Origin: Mesorhizobium sp. B2-3-4
GTDB taxonomy: Bacteria; Pseudomonadota; Alphaproteobacteria; Rhizobiales; Rhizobiaceae
DNA length: 64,000 bases
Direction: 5' to 3'
Assembly: GCF_006442315.1 (NCBI RefSeq)
Contig: NZ_VFVY01000025.1
Coordinates: forward strand, 1 to 64,000
Program-made: the position numbers and the translations under genes
The notes under the pieces: model-generated
Told to the model about the DNA's origin: nothing
Database searches by the model: none
What the model saw: only the letters and a program-made list of their open reading frames with translations
Shown here: positions 15,446 to 24,522 of the stretch, one piece after another
How the letters are laid out: the number at the start of each line of letters is the position of its first letter
How positions within the stretch are numbered: position 1 is the stretch's first letter

Positions 15446-16615
15446 ATGAAATCGGCAACGCCCACCATCCTGATCCTCGGGACGCGTGGCATTCCCGCGG
15501 CCCATGGCGGCTTCGAGACCTTCGCCGAAAGGCTGGCGCTGTTTCTTGTCGCGCGCGGCTGGAAGGTCGGCGTCTATTGCCAGGACGAGGTCGAGCGGAT
15601 CGACCGGCGGGTGCGCACCGAAACCTGGAAAGGCATCGAGCTCATTCATGTCCAGGTCGCCTCGAAAGGTCCGCGCGCGACGCTGGAATTCGACTGGCAA
15701 TGCGTGCTCGACGCCGCCCGGCGGCCAGGCGTCTGCCTGGTGCTCGGCTATAATGGCGCGGTCTTCCTGACCTGGCTGAGGCTGATGCGCCGCAAGATCG
15801 TCACCAACATGGACGGCATCGAGTGGCGCCGGCCCAAATGGGGGATGGCGGCGCGCACATGGTTCTGGCTCAACGAGTGGATCGGCGCCTGGGCCTCGCA
15901 CCGTCTGGTCGCCGACCATCCCGTGATCGCCGACCATCTGGCGACGCGCCGGCCGCGCAGCGCCATCGCCACCATCACCTATGGCGCCGACCCGGTGACG
16001 GCGGCGCCGGAGGAACCGGTGCGCGCGCTTGGCCTCGAGCCTGGCAGATACCTGATCTCGATCGCGCGCATCGAGCCCGACAACAACATCCTGCCCATCG
16101 TCGAGGCCTTCTGCGGCCAGAAGCGCGACATGAAGCTGGTGGTGCTTGGCACGCTTTCCCCCGACATTCCCTATCATGCCGCCATCCGCAAGGCGGCCAA
16201 CGCCTCGGTGGTGCTGCCAGGAGCCATCTACGACCAGGCCGCGGTGAAGGCGCTGCGCTTTCACGCGCGCGCCTATCTGCATGGCCACACCGTCGGCGGC
16301 ACCAATCCCTCGCTGGTCGAGGCACTGGCCGCCGGCAACATGGTGATCGCCCACGACAACCCCTATAACAGGTGGACCGCGGGCGCGGCCGCGATCTTCT
16401 TCACCGACAGGCAGAGCTGCGCCGAGCGCATGCAACAGGCGCTGGACGATGACGCCCTGGTCAAATCGTGCGGCGCGGCCGCAAGGGCGCGCGCCGACGA
16501 GGCGTTCCGCTGGGACGATGTCCTGCTTGCCTATGAAACCGAGGCCTACCGGCTTCTGGGCGTGAGCGCCGCCGGCGCCGTGCCGGTCGATCGGCCCTCG
16601 CCCGGCGCCGTATGA
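15446..16615 (+). CDS. Glycosyltransferase with DUF1972 N-terminal domain
   Basis: With ATG 15446 the product is 389 residues and begins MKSATPTILILGTRGIPAAH, matching the typical N-terminus of DUF1972-type transferases (GTRGIPA.HGGFE.F.E). The C-terminal half is a GT-B donor domain (YLISIARIEPDNNI, VVLGTLSPDIPYH, YLHGHTVGGTNPSLVEALA). Relatives include rhamnosyl- and galactosyltransferases of capsule and exopolysaccharide pathways. The frame is open back to 15281, and ATG 15341 has a fair ribosome site (GGTGAG), so a 35-residue longer form cannot be excluded; the family pattern favours 15446. Its stop overlaps the start of the GH5 gene (ATGA), indicating coupled translation. Confidence 0.87.
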   Translation: MKSATPTILILGTRGIPAAHGGFETFAERLALFLVARGWKVGVYCQDEVERIDRRVRTETWKGIELIHVQVASKGPRATLEFDWQCVLDAARRPGVCLVLGYNGAVFLTWLRLMRRKIVTNMDGIEWRRPKWGMAARTWFWLNEWIGAWASHRLVADHPVIADHLATRRPRSAIATITYGADPVTAAPEEPVRALGLEPGRYLISIARIEPDNNILPIVEAFCGQKRDMKLVVLGTLSPDIPYHAAIRKAANASVVLPGAIYDQAAVKALRFHARAYLHGHTVGGTNPSLVEALAAGNMVIAHDNPYNRWTAGAAAIFFTDRQSCAERMQQALDDDALVKSCGAAARARADEAFRWDDVLLAYETEAYRLLGVSAAGAVPVDRPSPGAV

Positions 16616-17880
16616 CGGGCTGGTCGCGACGGCGGCTGCTGCGCACCGCGCTGTCGGGCGCGCTGGTGCCTGCAGCACTTTCGTCCGGACCACCCGCTCT
16701 GGCCGCCGCCACCGGCGCGTGGCGCTTTCGCCGCGGCGTCAATGCCTGGCCCTGGTTCGCGCTGACGCGTGAATTTCCCGCGCCGCGCACCGATTATGCC
16801 TGGCCGCCCTTCCAGTCGCAGCGGCCGGTGCCGACCCCGGCCGACCTGCGCCGGCTGCGCCAGACCGGGCTCGACTTCATCCGCCTGCCGGTCGATCCCG
16901 GGCCGTTCCTTGCCGCCGACGCCGCCACCCGCACGAAATTATTGGCGACGCTCGACGATGCCGTCGCGGCCGCCATCGATGCCGATCTCGGCATCATCGT
17001 CAACGTGCAGGCCAACGGCGCCACCCATTACTGGAATCCCGACCGCATGGTCTCCAGCACCGCCGCGCCGGAATTCGAAGCCTATCGCGCGCTGGTCGGC
17101 GAGCTTGCCGGCAGGCTGCAGCGCTTCCCGGCTGATATGGTGGCGCTGGAGCCGGTCAACGAGCCGCCGCAATCCTGCGACTCCAATGTCTGGTCGCTGG
17201 TCCAGGCGGCGCTCCTGACCGCGGCCCGGGCATCGTCCGCGACCTTGCCTCTGGTCGTCACCGGCGGTTGCGGCTCGATGGTGAGCGGGCTCGCCGCGCT
17301 CGACCCGCAACCGCTGGCGGCCTTCGAACCGATCCTGTTCACCTTCCACTTCTACGAACCCTATCTGTTCAGCCACCAGGGCGCGCCCTGGATGCGCGAG
17401 CCCGTCTACCGCGCGCTGAACAATGTGCCATGGCCGGCCTCCGCCGGTTCGCTCGAACAGACACTGGCCTCCGTCCGGGCACGCATGGCTCAGGATACGC
17501 AGACATCGCAAGCCGACAAGAAGGCCGCCTATGCCGAAACCGAACGCGTGCTGAAAGTCTATTTCGACGCTGGGCCCGATCGCTGGTTCATCGACAAATA
17601 TCTCGGCCAGGCGCGCGCCTGGGCCGACGCCCACGGCATTGCGCGCGAACGCATCATCATGGGCGAATTCGGCGCGCTGCGCACGGATGCCCGCTACACA
17701 GCCGCGCCCAACCCCGACCGCGCCCGCTACATCGCCGATGTCCGGCAAAGCGCCGAGGCATCGGGCTTTCCCTGGGCCTTCTGGGATCTCTTCGACGGCA
17801 TGGGCATGATGGACGACACCACGCGCGCGCTGGACCCGGCCATGGTCGAGGCGCTCGGGTTGAGGACGCCGGCCGACTGA
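16612..17880 (+). CDS. Secreted GH5-type glycoside hydrolase
   Basis: This 422-residue protein has an N-terminal export signal containing SRRRLLRTALSGALVPAAL, which looks like a Tat signal. The catalytic domain is a GH5 TIM barrel: RGVNAWPWF, then FIRLPVDPGPF, acid/base E184 in LEPVNEPPQ, HFYEPYLF, and nucleophile E352 in IIMGEFGAL, with WAFWDLFDG near the end. GH5 enzymes cleave beta-linked glucans or mannans. In exopolysaccharide loci such enzymes trim or release polymer in the periplasm. It is translationally coupled to the glycosyltransferase gene upstream, which ties it to the locus. The exact substrate is not predictable. Confidence 0.88.
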   Translation: MTGWSRRRLLRTALSGALVPAALSSGPPALAAATGAWRFRRGVNAWPWFALTREFPAPRTDYAWPPFQSQRPVPTPADLRRLRQTGLDFIRLPVDPGPFLAADAATRTKLLATLDDAVAAAIDADLGIIVNVQANGATHYWNPDRMVSSTAAPEFEAYRALVGELAGRLQRFPADMVALEPVNEPPQSCDSNVWSLVQAALLTAARASSATLPLVVTGGCGSMVSGLAALDPQPLAAFEPILFTFHFYEPYLFSHQGAPWMREPVYRALNNVPWPASAGSLEQTLASVRARMAQDTQTSQADKKAAYAETERVLKVYFDAGPDRWFIDKYLGQARAWADAHGIARERIIMGEFGALRTDARYTAAPNPDRARYIADVRQSAEASGFPWAFWDLFDGMGMMDDTTRALDPAMVEALGLRTPAD

Positions 17881-18087
17881 GGCCGCGGGCTCATAAGGCG
17901 AAGCGACAATCCGATGGCCGCCAACCGCCTCCGCCGTCGCGGCTAGTCCATTTGGCAGCCGGCTGCCTGTGCAGACCTCGGGTGAACCTTCCGACAACAA
18001 TCGATCTGGCGCTCGGAACATCCGGGCGGGATCGAAGTTGCCCAAACGCCTCGCCAAGCAGGCGCATTCACCAGGAGGACGATCATC

Positions 18088-18600
18088 ATGGCAGCCCCAA
18101 AGACAGCGTCCCGCAAGGGCCTGAACGAACTCTTCCACGATACGCTGAAGGACATCTACTTCGCCGAAAAGAAGATCCTCGCCACGCTTCCCAAAATGGC
18201 GAAAGCCGCGCAGAGCGAGGAGCTGAAAGCGGCTTTCGACAAGCACCATGGCCAGACAAAGGAGCATGTCGCACGCCTGGAGGAGGTATTCGAGGTGATC
18301 GGCAAGAAGCCGCAGGGCAAAACCTGCGCCGCGATCGTCGGCATCACCGAGGAAGGCGCCGAGATCATGGAGGAATACAAGGGTGCACCGGCGCTGGATG
18401 CCGGCCTTCTCGCGGTGGCTCAGGCCGTCGAGCACTATGAAATCTCGCGCTACGGCACCATGAAGACCTGGGCGAGTGAGCTGGGGCTTGCCGAAGCGGT
18501 TTCGCTGCTCAACTTGACGCTCGGCGAGGAAAAGGACACCGACGCCGCGCTCTCGAAACTGGCCGAAACGGCCGTGAATGCCGAGGCCGAGGCGCGATAG
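18088..18600 (+). CDS. YciE/YciF-type ferritin-like protein (DUF892)
   Basis: This 170-residue all-helical protein has an excellent ribosome site (CAGGAGGACG). It shows the DUF892 pattern: GLNELFHDTLKDIYFAEKKI at the start, HHGQTKEHVARLEEVFE, then AVEHYEISRYGTMKTWA. Glu and His residues in these helices form a di-iron site in ferritin-like relatives. Members are usually induced by osmotic or general stress; that is family knowledge, not visible here. The gene stands alone between the GH5 gene and a GFA-family gene, with about 200 bases upstream, so it is probably a separate transcription unit inserted in the polysaccharide locus. Confidence 0.93.
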   Translation: MAAPKTASRKGLNELFHDTLKDIYFAEKKILATLPKMAKAAQSEELKAAFDKHHGQTKEHVARLEEVFEVIGKKPQGKTCAAIVGITEEGAEIMEEYKGAPALDAGLLAVAQAVEHYEISRYGTMKTWASELGLAEAVSLLNLTLGEEKDTDAALSKLAETAVNAEAEAR

Positions 18601-18774
18601 GCGATGCCTGCGGGAGCTCTGGCGTATTTCTTGAGTTGGAGCTCCCCAATGGCCGAAGACGATCGCTTGTGTCGAGTGTCGTAATTGGGCGCCAGTGCAG
18701 CGCATTAATGTCATGCCCTGCATTGCGACCGGCATAGACTGTCGGGCCAATCTGTTGCTTCAAGGAGAAGTCGG

Positions 18775-19179
18775 ATGCGTGGCCGTTGCCTATGTCGCGC
18801 CGTTGCTTTTGAAGTCGATGGGCCGATACAGGCCTGCGTGGTCTGTCATTGTGAAAGTTGCCGGCGGCAATGTTCAGCGCCGATGACCGCCTACATTGGC
18901 GTCCCGGGCGGCCAATGGCGATGGCTGGGCAAGCCACCGAAAATATTCAACTCTTCTCCCGGCGTGGAAAGAACATTCTGCGAGCATTGCGGCACGCCGC
19001 TTTCCTTCCGCTCGAAAAACATGTCCGGTGTCATGCACTTCTTCGCGGCGGCGATGGAGGAGCCGGAGACATTTGCGCCCACGCTGCATGTCGCCTTTGA
19101 AGAGAAGCTGCCTTGGTTGAAACTGGCCGATGGCCTGCCGACCCGAGTCGGGCCTGACTATACGAAAGACCCGGGATGA
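18775..19179 (+). CDS. GFA / CENP-V family zinc protein
   Basis: This 134-residue protein has the zinc-binding pattern of the glutathione-dependent formaldehyde-activating enzyme family: C5-x-C7, then CHCESCRRQC around residues 24-33 and CEHCGTPL around 69-76. Start ATG 18775 has AAGGAG about 9 bases upstream. Family members bind zinc through these cysteines; activity toward S-hydroxymethyl-glutathione is shown for few of them and should not be assumed. Its last 22 bases overlap the end of the convergent vpsF-like gene. It has no evident link to the polysaccharide genes. Confidence 0.9.
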   Translation: MRGRCLCRAVAFEVDGPIQACVVCHCESCRRQCSAPMTAYIGVPGGQWRWLGKPPKIFNSSPGVERTFCEHCGTPLSFRSKNMSGVMHFFAAAMEEPETFAPTLHVAFEEKLPWLKLADGLPTRVGPDYTKDPG

Positions 19180-20489
19180 CGAGGCGCGGGGCTGCGTCCG
19201 GGGCCGCCGCGCCCCGCCGGCACCGGCCTGTAAAGCACCAGCGCGATCAAGACGAACTTGCTGAGCAGCGTCGTCTTCGAGGCGAGGCTTTCGGAGGTGT
19301 TGAGCAGGATGATCCAGCCCAGCATCAGCAGCCATACGCCGGGATGGCAGCGGCGCGCCACTTCGAACATGAACAGCACGAAGCCGAACAACAGCAGCAA
19401 GGTGAAGAAGGCGCCCTGATAGAGGACGGTGCGGATGATCGGGTTCTCGATGCCCTGTTCGAGACCATTGATGCGGCGCAAGGTTTCGATCAGGTCGATA
19501 TCAGGCCCTATGATGAGGTCGCGCAATTCCAGATGCTTGAACAGCTCGAACATTTCGACGCGGGCATTGGCGCTGCCGCTGTCGGAGACGAAGCGCTCGA
19601 GCAGCGCGTCGAAGAAGCCGTAATAGGCCGCGAGCGCGAGCGCGACGGGCAGCAGCGCGGCGAGAATGAAGGCGAGCGCCGCCCCAAGCAGGTTGACGCG
19701 CCCGGCGCGCAAGGTGCTGAAGCCATGGATAAGCATGTAGGCGCCGCCGAGGATGATCGTCAGCACCATGGCCGAGCGGCCGCCGAAGGCGACAAGGGCG
19801 CAGAATTGCAGGCCGACGAGCCCGAGCCGCATTGGCGTCGACAGCGTGCGTGAACCCGAAAGCAGCGCCAGAACGTAGATCGCGGTGACCGTGGCATTGG
19901 AGAGCGGATGGCCCTGCAGCGCGGTGGAACGCGTATCGTTGGCGAACAGCACGCCGTCGAGCCGGTAGGGGAAGACCAGCGTCTTGGTGGCGAACTCGAA
20001 CAGCGCCAGCAGCGCATTGGCCGTCATCACCGCATGCACGACGCCGCGCAGCCGCGCGAAGGTCCGCTCGTCGGCCTCGCTCAGCATCAGCACGAACAGC
20101 GCCGCCGCCACGAAGGTATCGATCATGCCGGCCATGCCGGGCCGCTGCCGCGCCACCACCACCACCAGCAACGCGATCGCGATAAGCGCCATCAGCGCCG
20201 AGGCCGGCCGCCTGTCGGCGACGCTGACGCAGTAGCCGATCGGATTGCCATAGGTGCAGGAGCGCCAGGCGAAGACCAGCACCAGCACATAGGTGGAGGG
20301 ATGGATCTTGGTGGCCGGATTGCCGAAAAGGCCGTCGTAATTGTAGCCCACCAGCCACAGCATGCCACCCGAAACGCTGAACAGCAGCGCCACCGAAACG
20401 ACCAGTCCGGCGGCTGTCACCCAGTCGATGGAGGCTCCCGCCCGGGGCGCGGCGGCAGGGTGGCCGGATGCGGCCCATCCGGCAACCAT
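19158..20489 (-). CDS. VpsF-type polysaccharide polymerase / O-antigen ligase-like protein
   Basis: With ATG 20489, one base after the stop of the Wzz-like gene, the product is 443 residues. It has about ten hydrophobic segments and a large polar loop (GFFDALLERFVSDSGSANAR) before the last helices. This layout fits Wzy polymerases and the VpsF family. Such proteins join repeat units at the periplasmic face of the inner membrane. A longer frame to 20570 exists but lies inside the upstream gene. Tight linkage to the co-polymerase gene supports a Wzy role. The 3' end overlaps the GFA gene by 22 bases in tail-to-tail orientation. Confidence 0.82.
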   Translation of the reverse strand: MVAGWAASGHPAAAPRAGASIDWVTAAGLVVSVALLFSVSGGMLWLVGYNYDGLFGNPATKIHPSTYVLVLVFAWRSCTYGNPIGYCVSVADRRPASALMALIAIALLVVVVARQRPGMAGMIDTFVAAALFVLMLSEADERTFARLRGVVHAVMTANALLALFEFATKTLVFPYRLDGVLFANDTRSTALQGHPLSNATVTAIYVLALLSGSRTLSTPMRLGLVGLQFCALVAFGGRSAMVLTIILGGAYMLIHGFSTLRAGRVNLLGAALAFILAALLPVALALAAYYGFFDALLERFVSDSGSANARVEMFELFKHLELRDLIIGPDIDLIETLRRINGLEQGIENPIIRTVLYQGAFFTLLLLFGFVLFMFEVARRCHPGVWLLMLGWIILLNTSESLASKTTLLSKFVLIALVLYRPVPAGRGGPGRSPAPRHPGSFV

Positions 20490-20490
20490 C

Positions 20491-22650
20491 TCAGGCCGCC
20501 TCGTCGACCAGCAAGGCGCCTGTCGGCAACCGCCCCATGACGGAGATGGCCTGCGAGACCGCCGTGACATCGCGCATCGGCGTCGTGTTCAGCGTGGCGA
20601 CCAGCACGATCTCGTCGACCATGGCGACCAGCGGCGAGGCGTTGAGATTGTCGGCCAGCGCACCGCCGTCGACGACGACGAGGTCGAAATTGCGGCTCGC
20701 CTGGGCGAGCATGTGCTGCGTGAAATAGACCCCTTGCGCCTCCGAGAAGGCAGCCTTCGGCCGGCCCTTGCCCAAGATGGCGACATTGCTGCCCGGCGCG
20801 GAGTGGCTGATCGCCTCGAAGGCAAATTCGCCGCGCAGCACGTCGAGCAGGCCGGGCTGCGGCTCCTTCTGGCTCTTGCCGGAATTGGTGTCGATGAACA
20901 GGACGCGGCTGCCGCGGGTCGCCGCCGCATTGGCGAGCAGGCGCGCTGCCCGGCCCCGTTGCGCGGCGTCCTCCGGTGCCGATGTCACCAGGACCGACGG
21001 CACGAGCGGCCAGTTCGGCGGACGCCGGCTGGAGGAAAACAGGCGCCTCAGCGCCAGACCGGCGATCGCGTCCGTCTTCTGCCCGGCCGGCCCGGCGGCC
21101 TTGCCGAAAGGCCACCAGCGGCGGCGCGCCGCCTTTGCCGGCAGCACGCCCACCACCGGCGCCTCGATGGCCGATTGCATCTGCGCGCTGGAAAGCACCG
21201 TCGGCGAGGAATATTCCGCGATCAGCGCCATGCCGGTGCCGAGCCCCAGCCCGCCGAAGAACGCGCCGAACACCAGCAGCAGCAGCGGCGGCCAGCTCTT
21301 CTTCAGCGCGGGCATGGCCGTGGAGATGATGCGCGCATTGGTGCTGTCGACGTTGATCTGCTCGCGCGTTTCCTGCGCCCGTTGCAGATAGGTGGCGTAG
21401 ACGGAGCGCACCGCCTCGAGATCGCGCTGCAGTTCGCGCAGCTTGACCGAGGCCTGGTCGGTGTCGAGCGACTTGCTCTTCATGCCCGCGACCTTGGCCT
21501 CCAGCGCCTGCTGGTTGGCCAGCGCCCGCTCGTAGTCGGTTTCGACGGAGGCGCTGATGCGGGTGAGTTCGCGCGTGATGAGGGCGCGCGTGTCGCGCAG
21601 TTGCTGCTGCGCCGCGATCATCGAGGGATGGCGCGGCCCGAGTTCGGTGCCGAGCTGCGAGAGCTGGTCGACAAGCGTCGCCTCCTGCGCCCGCAGGCTC
21701 GAAATCACCGACGAGCGCATCGCCTCCGAGGTCGCGTCCGGCGCGCCGCCCGACCGGCGCAACTGGTCGACCTGCGCCTTCAGCGCCGCGGTGCGGGTTT
21801 GCGCCGCCGAAAGCTGCGTATTGATCTCGGTCAGTTCCTGGTCGCTGACCAGATTGCCCGCCGCCATCACCATGTTGTTGGCGGATTTGTAGGCCTCGAC
21901 CGCATTCTCGGCCGCGAGCACGCGCTTGCGCTGCTCGTCCAGCCGCGCGGTGATGGAATCGGATGCGTCCGTGGCCATCTTGGCGCGCGCGCTCGCCTGG
22001 TCGGCCAGGTAGGCCTGCGCGATCGCGTTGGCGAGCATCGCCGCCTTGTCGGCGCTCTTGGCGGTGACGATCACGTCGAGGACCAGCACCTTGTCGGCCC
22101 GCTTCACCGCCAGCCGCCGGCGCAGCGCGTCGAGTGTCTTGCCTGTCCTGTCGGTTTCGGCCGACCCCGAGCCCAGCACGCCGCCGAGCAAACGGTTCAA
22201 CAATCCGCCCTGCCCGTTGAATTCCGGGTCCTTGGTAAGGTCGGTCGCCTCGATGGCCTTGAGCAGCACGCTGTTCGACTGGACGACGGCGACCTGGCTT
22301 TCCACCATGGTGATGCCGCCGTCGGGCGGAACGCGGCTCGGGTTGACGTCGTTGGTGACCACCTGCAGGTCTTGCGGATCGACGATGATTTCAGCCACCG
22401 AACTGTAGAGCGCCGGCGTGAACAGCCCATAGAGCAGCGCCACAAGGGTCAGCAGCAGGGCGGTGGCCAGGATCAGGAAACGCCGGCGCACCAGAATGCG
22501 CTTCAGGTCACCCAGCTCGACGGTGGAGGATGGATAGGACGCGACCGGCTCCGGCGCGGCATATTGCATCACCTCCGGAGCGTGTTGTTGCGGCAACGAG
22601 AGCAGGGATGATTGCAAAGGTCGCTCCGACAACACTCCATGTGCCTGCAA
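20491..22650 (-). CDS. Wzz/ExoP-type polysaccharide co-polymerase with degenerate kinase domain
   Basis: The open frame encodes up to 719 residues. A Wzz domain spans about 45-150, with the first membrane helix at 57-78 (RFLILATALLLTLVALLYGLF). Long periplasmic coiled coils lie at about 215-420 and a second helix near 450-470. A C-terminal BY-kinase-like domain spans about 540-719. That domain keeps the A'-like VLFIDTNSGK but has no GKT/GKS Walker A (the place reads VTSAPEDAAQRG) and no terminal tyrosine cluster. ATP binding is therefore doubtful. The protein should control chain length together with the polymerase downstream. The TTG at 22650 is a poor start; ATG 22569 or inner TTG/GTG codons are possible. 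Confidence 0.88.
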   Translation of the reverse strand: MQAHGVLSERPLQSSLLSLPQQHAPEVMQYAAPEPVASYPSSTVELGDLKRILVRRRFLILATALLLTLVALLYGLFTPALYSSVAEIIVDPQDLQVVTNDVNPSRVPPDGGITMVESQVAVVQSNSVLLKAIEATDLTKDPEFNGQGGLLNRLLGGVLGSGSAETDRTGKTLDALRRRLAVKRADKVLVLDVIVTAKSADKAAMLANAIAQAYLADQASARAKMATDASDSITARLDEQRKRVLAAENAVEAYKSANNMVMAAGNLVSDQELTEINTQLSAAQTRTAALKAQVDQLRRSGGAPDATSEAMRSSVISSLRAQEATLVDQLSQLGTELGPRHPSMIAAQQQLRDTRALITRELTRISASVETDYERALANQQALEAKVAGMKSKSLDTDQASVKLRELQRDLEAVRSVYATYLQRAQETREQINVDSTNARIISTAMPALKKSWPPLLLLVFGAFFGGLGLGTGMALIAEYSSPTVLSSAQMQSAIEAPVVGVLPAKAARRRWWPFGKAAGPAGQKTDAIAGLALRRLFSSSRRPPNWPLVPSVLVTSAPEDAAQRGRAARLLANAAATRGSRVLFIDTNSGKSQKEPQPGLLDVLRGEFAFEAISHSAPGSNVAILGKGRPKAAFSEAQGVYFTQHMLAQASRNFDLVVVDGGALADNLNASPLVAMVDEIVLVATLNTTPMRDVTAVSQAISVMGRLPTGALLVDEAA

Positions 22651-22921
22651 AGGTTAAATTGCGGCTTCATCCTAGCTATTCCTCCAACTGTTAAAACACT
22701 GTTAATTATGTTGGGAGCTCTTCTGAATTTCGGCCCGGCGTTTACGTATTTTTGGCATGGAGCTTGCGTAAAAGAGCACGGGGCGTGTTGACAGGACGCA
22801 AGCGAGCGGGAAACGAATGGAACGGTGCAGAACCTCCCTCCGGCCTGCCCGTCCGCCCATCGTCATGCCCAAAACTCGACCACCGGCCAGTTACCGACCA
22901 TCAGAATTCTAGGGGTACGAC
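22651..22921. promoter_or_regulatory. AT-richer divergent promoter region
   Basis: This is the gap between the leftward co-polymerase gene and the rightward GINT1-like gene. It is locally AT-rich around 22680-22760. It contains a direct repeat of CTGTTAA and a wider dyad beginning CCAAC and ending GTTGG near 22685-22716. Likely promoters and a regulator site for the locus lie here. No gene is supported. Confidence 0.45.
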
Positions 22922-24424
22922 ATGCAGGTCAGCCTGCGTCTGGACAGCGACTGCCTCCGTGGCTTTCACCTGATGCTGCTGCGGCGCCTGGCGGCGCTCG
23001 CCGACGTTGAGGTTTGCGTCGACGCACGACCGGGCGCGAGCGGCGTTCCGGGCAGCATCGCGGCTCTGTTCCAGCTTGAGGCGGTGATCCATGGCTTGCC
23101 CGCGGACGGGTTGGCCAAGCGCCTGCCGCCGTCGGCGCTGGCGCCCTATCGCGCAGGGCAGCCCGCCTCGCCGGACCTCGTGCTCGACCTCTGCGGCGAC
23201 GTGCGGCCGGAGGCGGCACGCGTCTGGCGCGTGACCTATGACGGGGCCGCCGGCGAAGCGGCCCTGCTGGCTTCGATCCTCGATGGCCGCACCCCGGTGG
23301 CCCGCATCGAGGAGAACGGCGCCGCGGTCGCCGAAGCGCGGCTCGGAACCGAGTATGGCGGCATCGCGCTCGCCGCCTTCCAGGACATGCTGGCGCGCAC
23401 CGTAAGCCTGATCCTTGCGGCGGTGACGGGCGCGGCGCGCGGTGCCTTGCCTGTCCTGCCCGAACCAATTGACGGCAGGCCCCAGCCGTCGCTGCCGTCG
23501 GCCGGCAAGCTCGGCGTCCGCGCGGGCAAGGCGCTGGCGCGGCGCGTCGTCCAGAAGATCTACCATCTCTGCTACAACGCTCCGCACTGGAAAGTCGGCT
23601 GGCGCGCGACGGGCGGGCGGGACCTGTTCGACCTGCGCGCCCATCCGGCATCCGGCTGGCAGGAATTGCCCGACGACGGCAGCCGTTTCTACGCCGATCC
23701 GTTCCCGATCCTTTACCGGGGCCAGGTGACCCTGTTCGTCGAGGATTACATCCACCGGCAGGGCCGGGCCATCATCTCAGCCGTGCCGTTCGGCCCGGCG
23801 GGGCCGCTCGGCCGCCCGGAGCCGGTGCTCGACCTGCCCTACCACCTCTCCTACCCCTTCGTCTTCGAGCGTGACGGCGAGGTCTGGATGGTGCCGGAAA
23901 GCTGCGCCAACCGCACGGTGGATCTCTACCGCGCCACCGCTTTCCCCGGCGGATGGGTGAAGGAAGCGACGCTGCTCTCCGATATCGTCGCTAGCGACGC
24001 CACCCTGGTCGAGCATGGCGGCTCGTGGTGGCTGTTCGCCACCGTCCGGGACGATGGCGGCGCCTTCTCCGACGCGCTGCATCTGTGGTCGGCGCCGGAC
24101 TTTCGCGGCCCCTGGACCCCGCATCCCAAAAATCCGGTGCTGATCGACATCGCCTCGGCGCGGCCGGCCGGCCGCATGGTGGAACGCGGCGGCGAGCTGC
24201 TGCGCCCGGTGCAGGACTGCCGGCGGAGCTACGGCGCGGCACTCGGCATCGCACGCGTCACTCACCTTGATTTGAATGGCATGGAGCAGCGTGTCGAGAC
24301 GATCTTAACTCCGGGCGCGCTATGGAGCGGGCGCAAGCTGCACACGCTCAACGAGGCTGGCGGCCTGGAATTCATCGATGGCTCGGCGATCGCGCCGCGC
24401 TGGAAACAGAAGAGGCGACCGTGA
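22922..24424 (+). CDS. GINT1-like glycosyl transferase with beta-propeller domain
   Basis: This 500-residue protein starts at ATG 22922, preceded by AGGGG. The N-terminal 200 residues are an uncharacterised alpha/beta region (DLVLDLCGDVRPEAARVWRV). From about 215 on there is a five-bladed propeller region resembling the glucosamine inositolphosphorylceramide transferase N-terminal domain: HWKVGWR, FYADPFPILYRG, LFVEDYIHRQGRA, LSYPFVFERDGEVWMVPES, DSVASDATLVEH-type repeats. Bacterial relatives occur in polysaccharide and lipid-glycan loci. No signal peptide is seen. Its role here is inferred to be sugar transfer or modification within the exopolysaccharide pathway. The next gene, a flavin monooxygenase, follows in the same direction after 98 bases. 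Confidence 0.7.
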   Translation: MQVSLRLDSDCLRGFHLMLLRRLAALADVEVCVDARPGASGVPGSIAALFQLEAVIHGLPADGLAKRLPPSALAPYRAGQPASPDLVLDLCGDVRPEAARVWRVTYDGAAGEAALLASILDGRTPVARIEENGAAVAEARLGTEYGGIALAAFQDMLARTVSLILAAVTGAARGALPVLPEPIDGRPQPSLPSAGKLGVRAGKALARRVVQKIYHLCYNAPHWKVGWRATGGRDLFDLRAHPASGWQELPDDGSRFYADPFPILYRGQVTLFVEDYIHRQGRAIISAVPFGPAGPLGRPEPVLDLPYHLSYPFVFERDGEVWMVPESCANRTVDLYRATAFPGGWVKEATLLSDIVASDATLVEHGGSWWLFATVRDDGGAFSDALHLWSAPDFRGPWTPHPKNPVLIDIASARPAGRMVERGGELLRPVQDCRRSYGAALGIARVTHLDLNGMEQRVETILTPGALWSGRKLHTLNEAGGLEFIDGSAIAPRWKQKRRP

Positions 24425-24522
24425 TTAACCTAAACAATTGTTACTACCAGCCACTCGCGCTGGTTGCTTGAGGTTGATTGTGGTCCGGAAGATATTTCCA
24501 CTACAGATTGTGGAGAGGAACG

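Noticed and set aside
20362..22611. Plus-strand frame of 749 codons
   Set aside because: Opposite the Wzz-type co-polymerase, which shows clear domains. No function or start signal for the plus-strand frame.
22752..22973. Plus-strand frame of 73 codons before the GINT1-like gene
   Set aside because: It overlaps the well-supported start of that gene in another frame and lacks a ribosome site.
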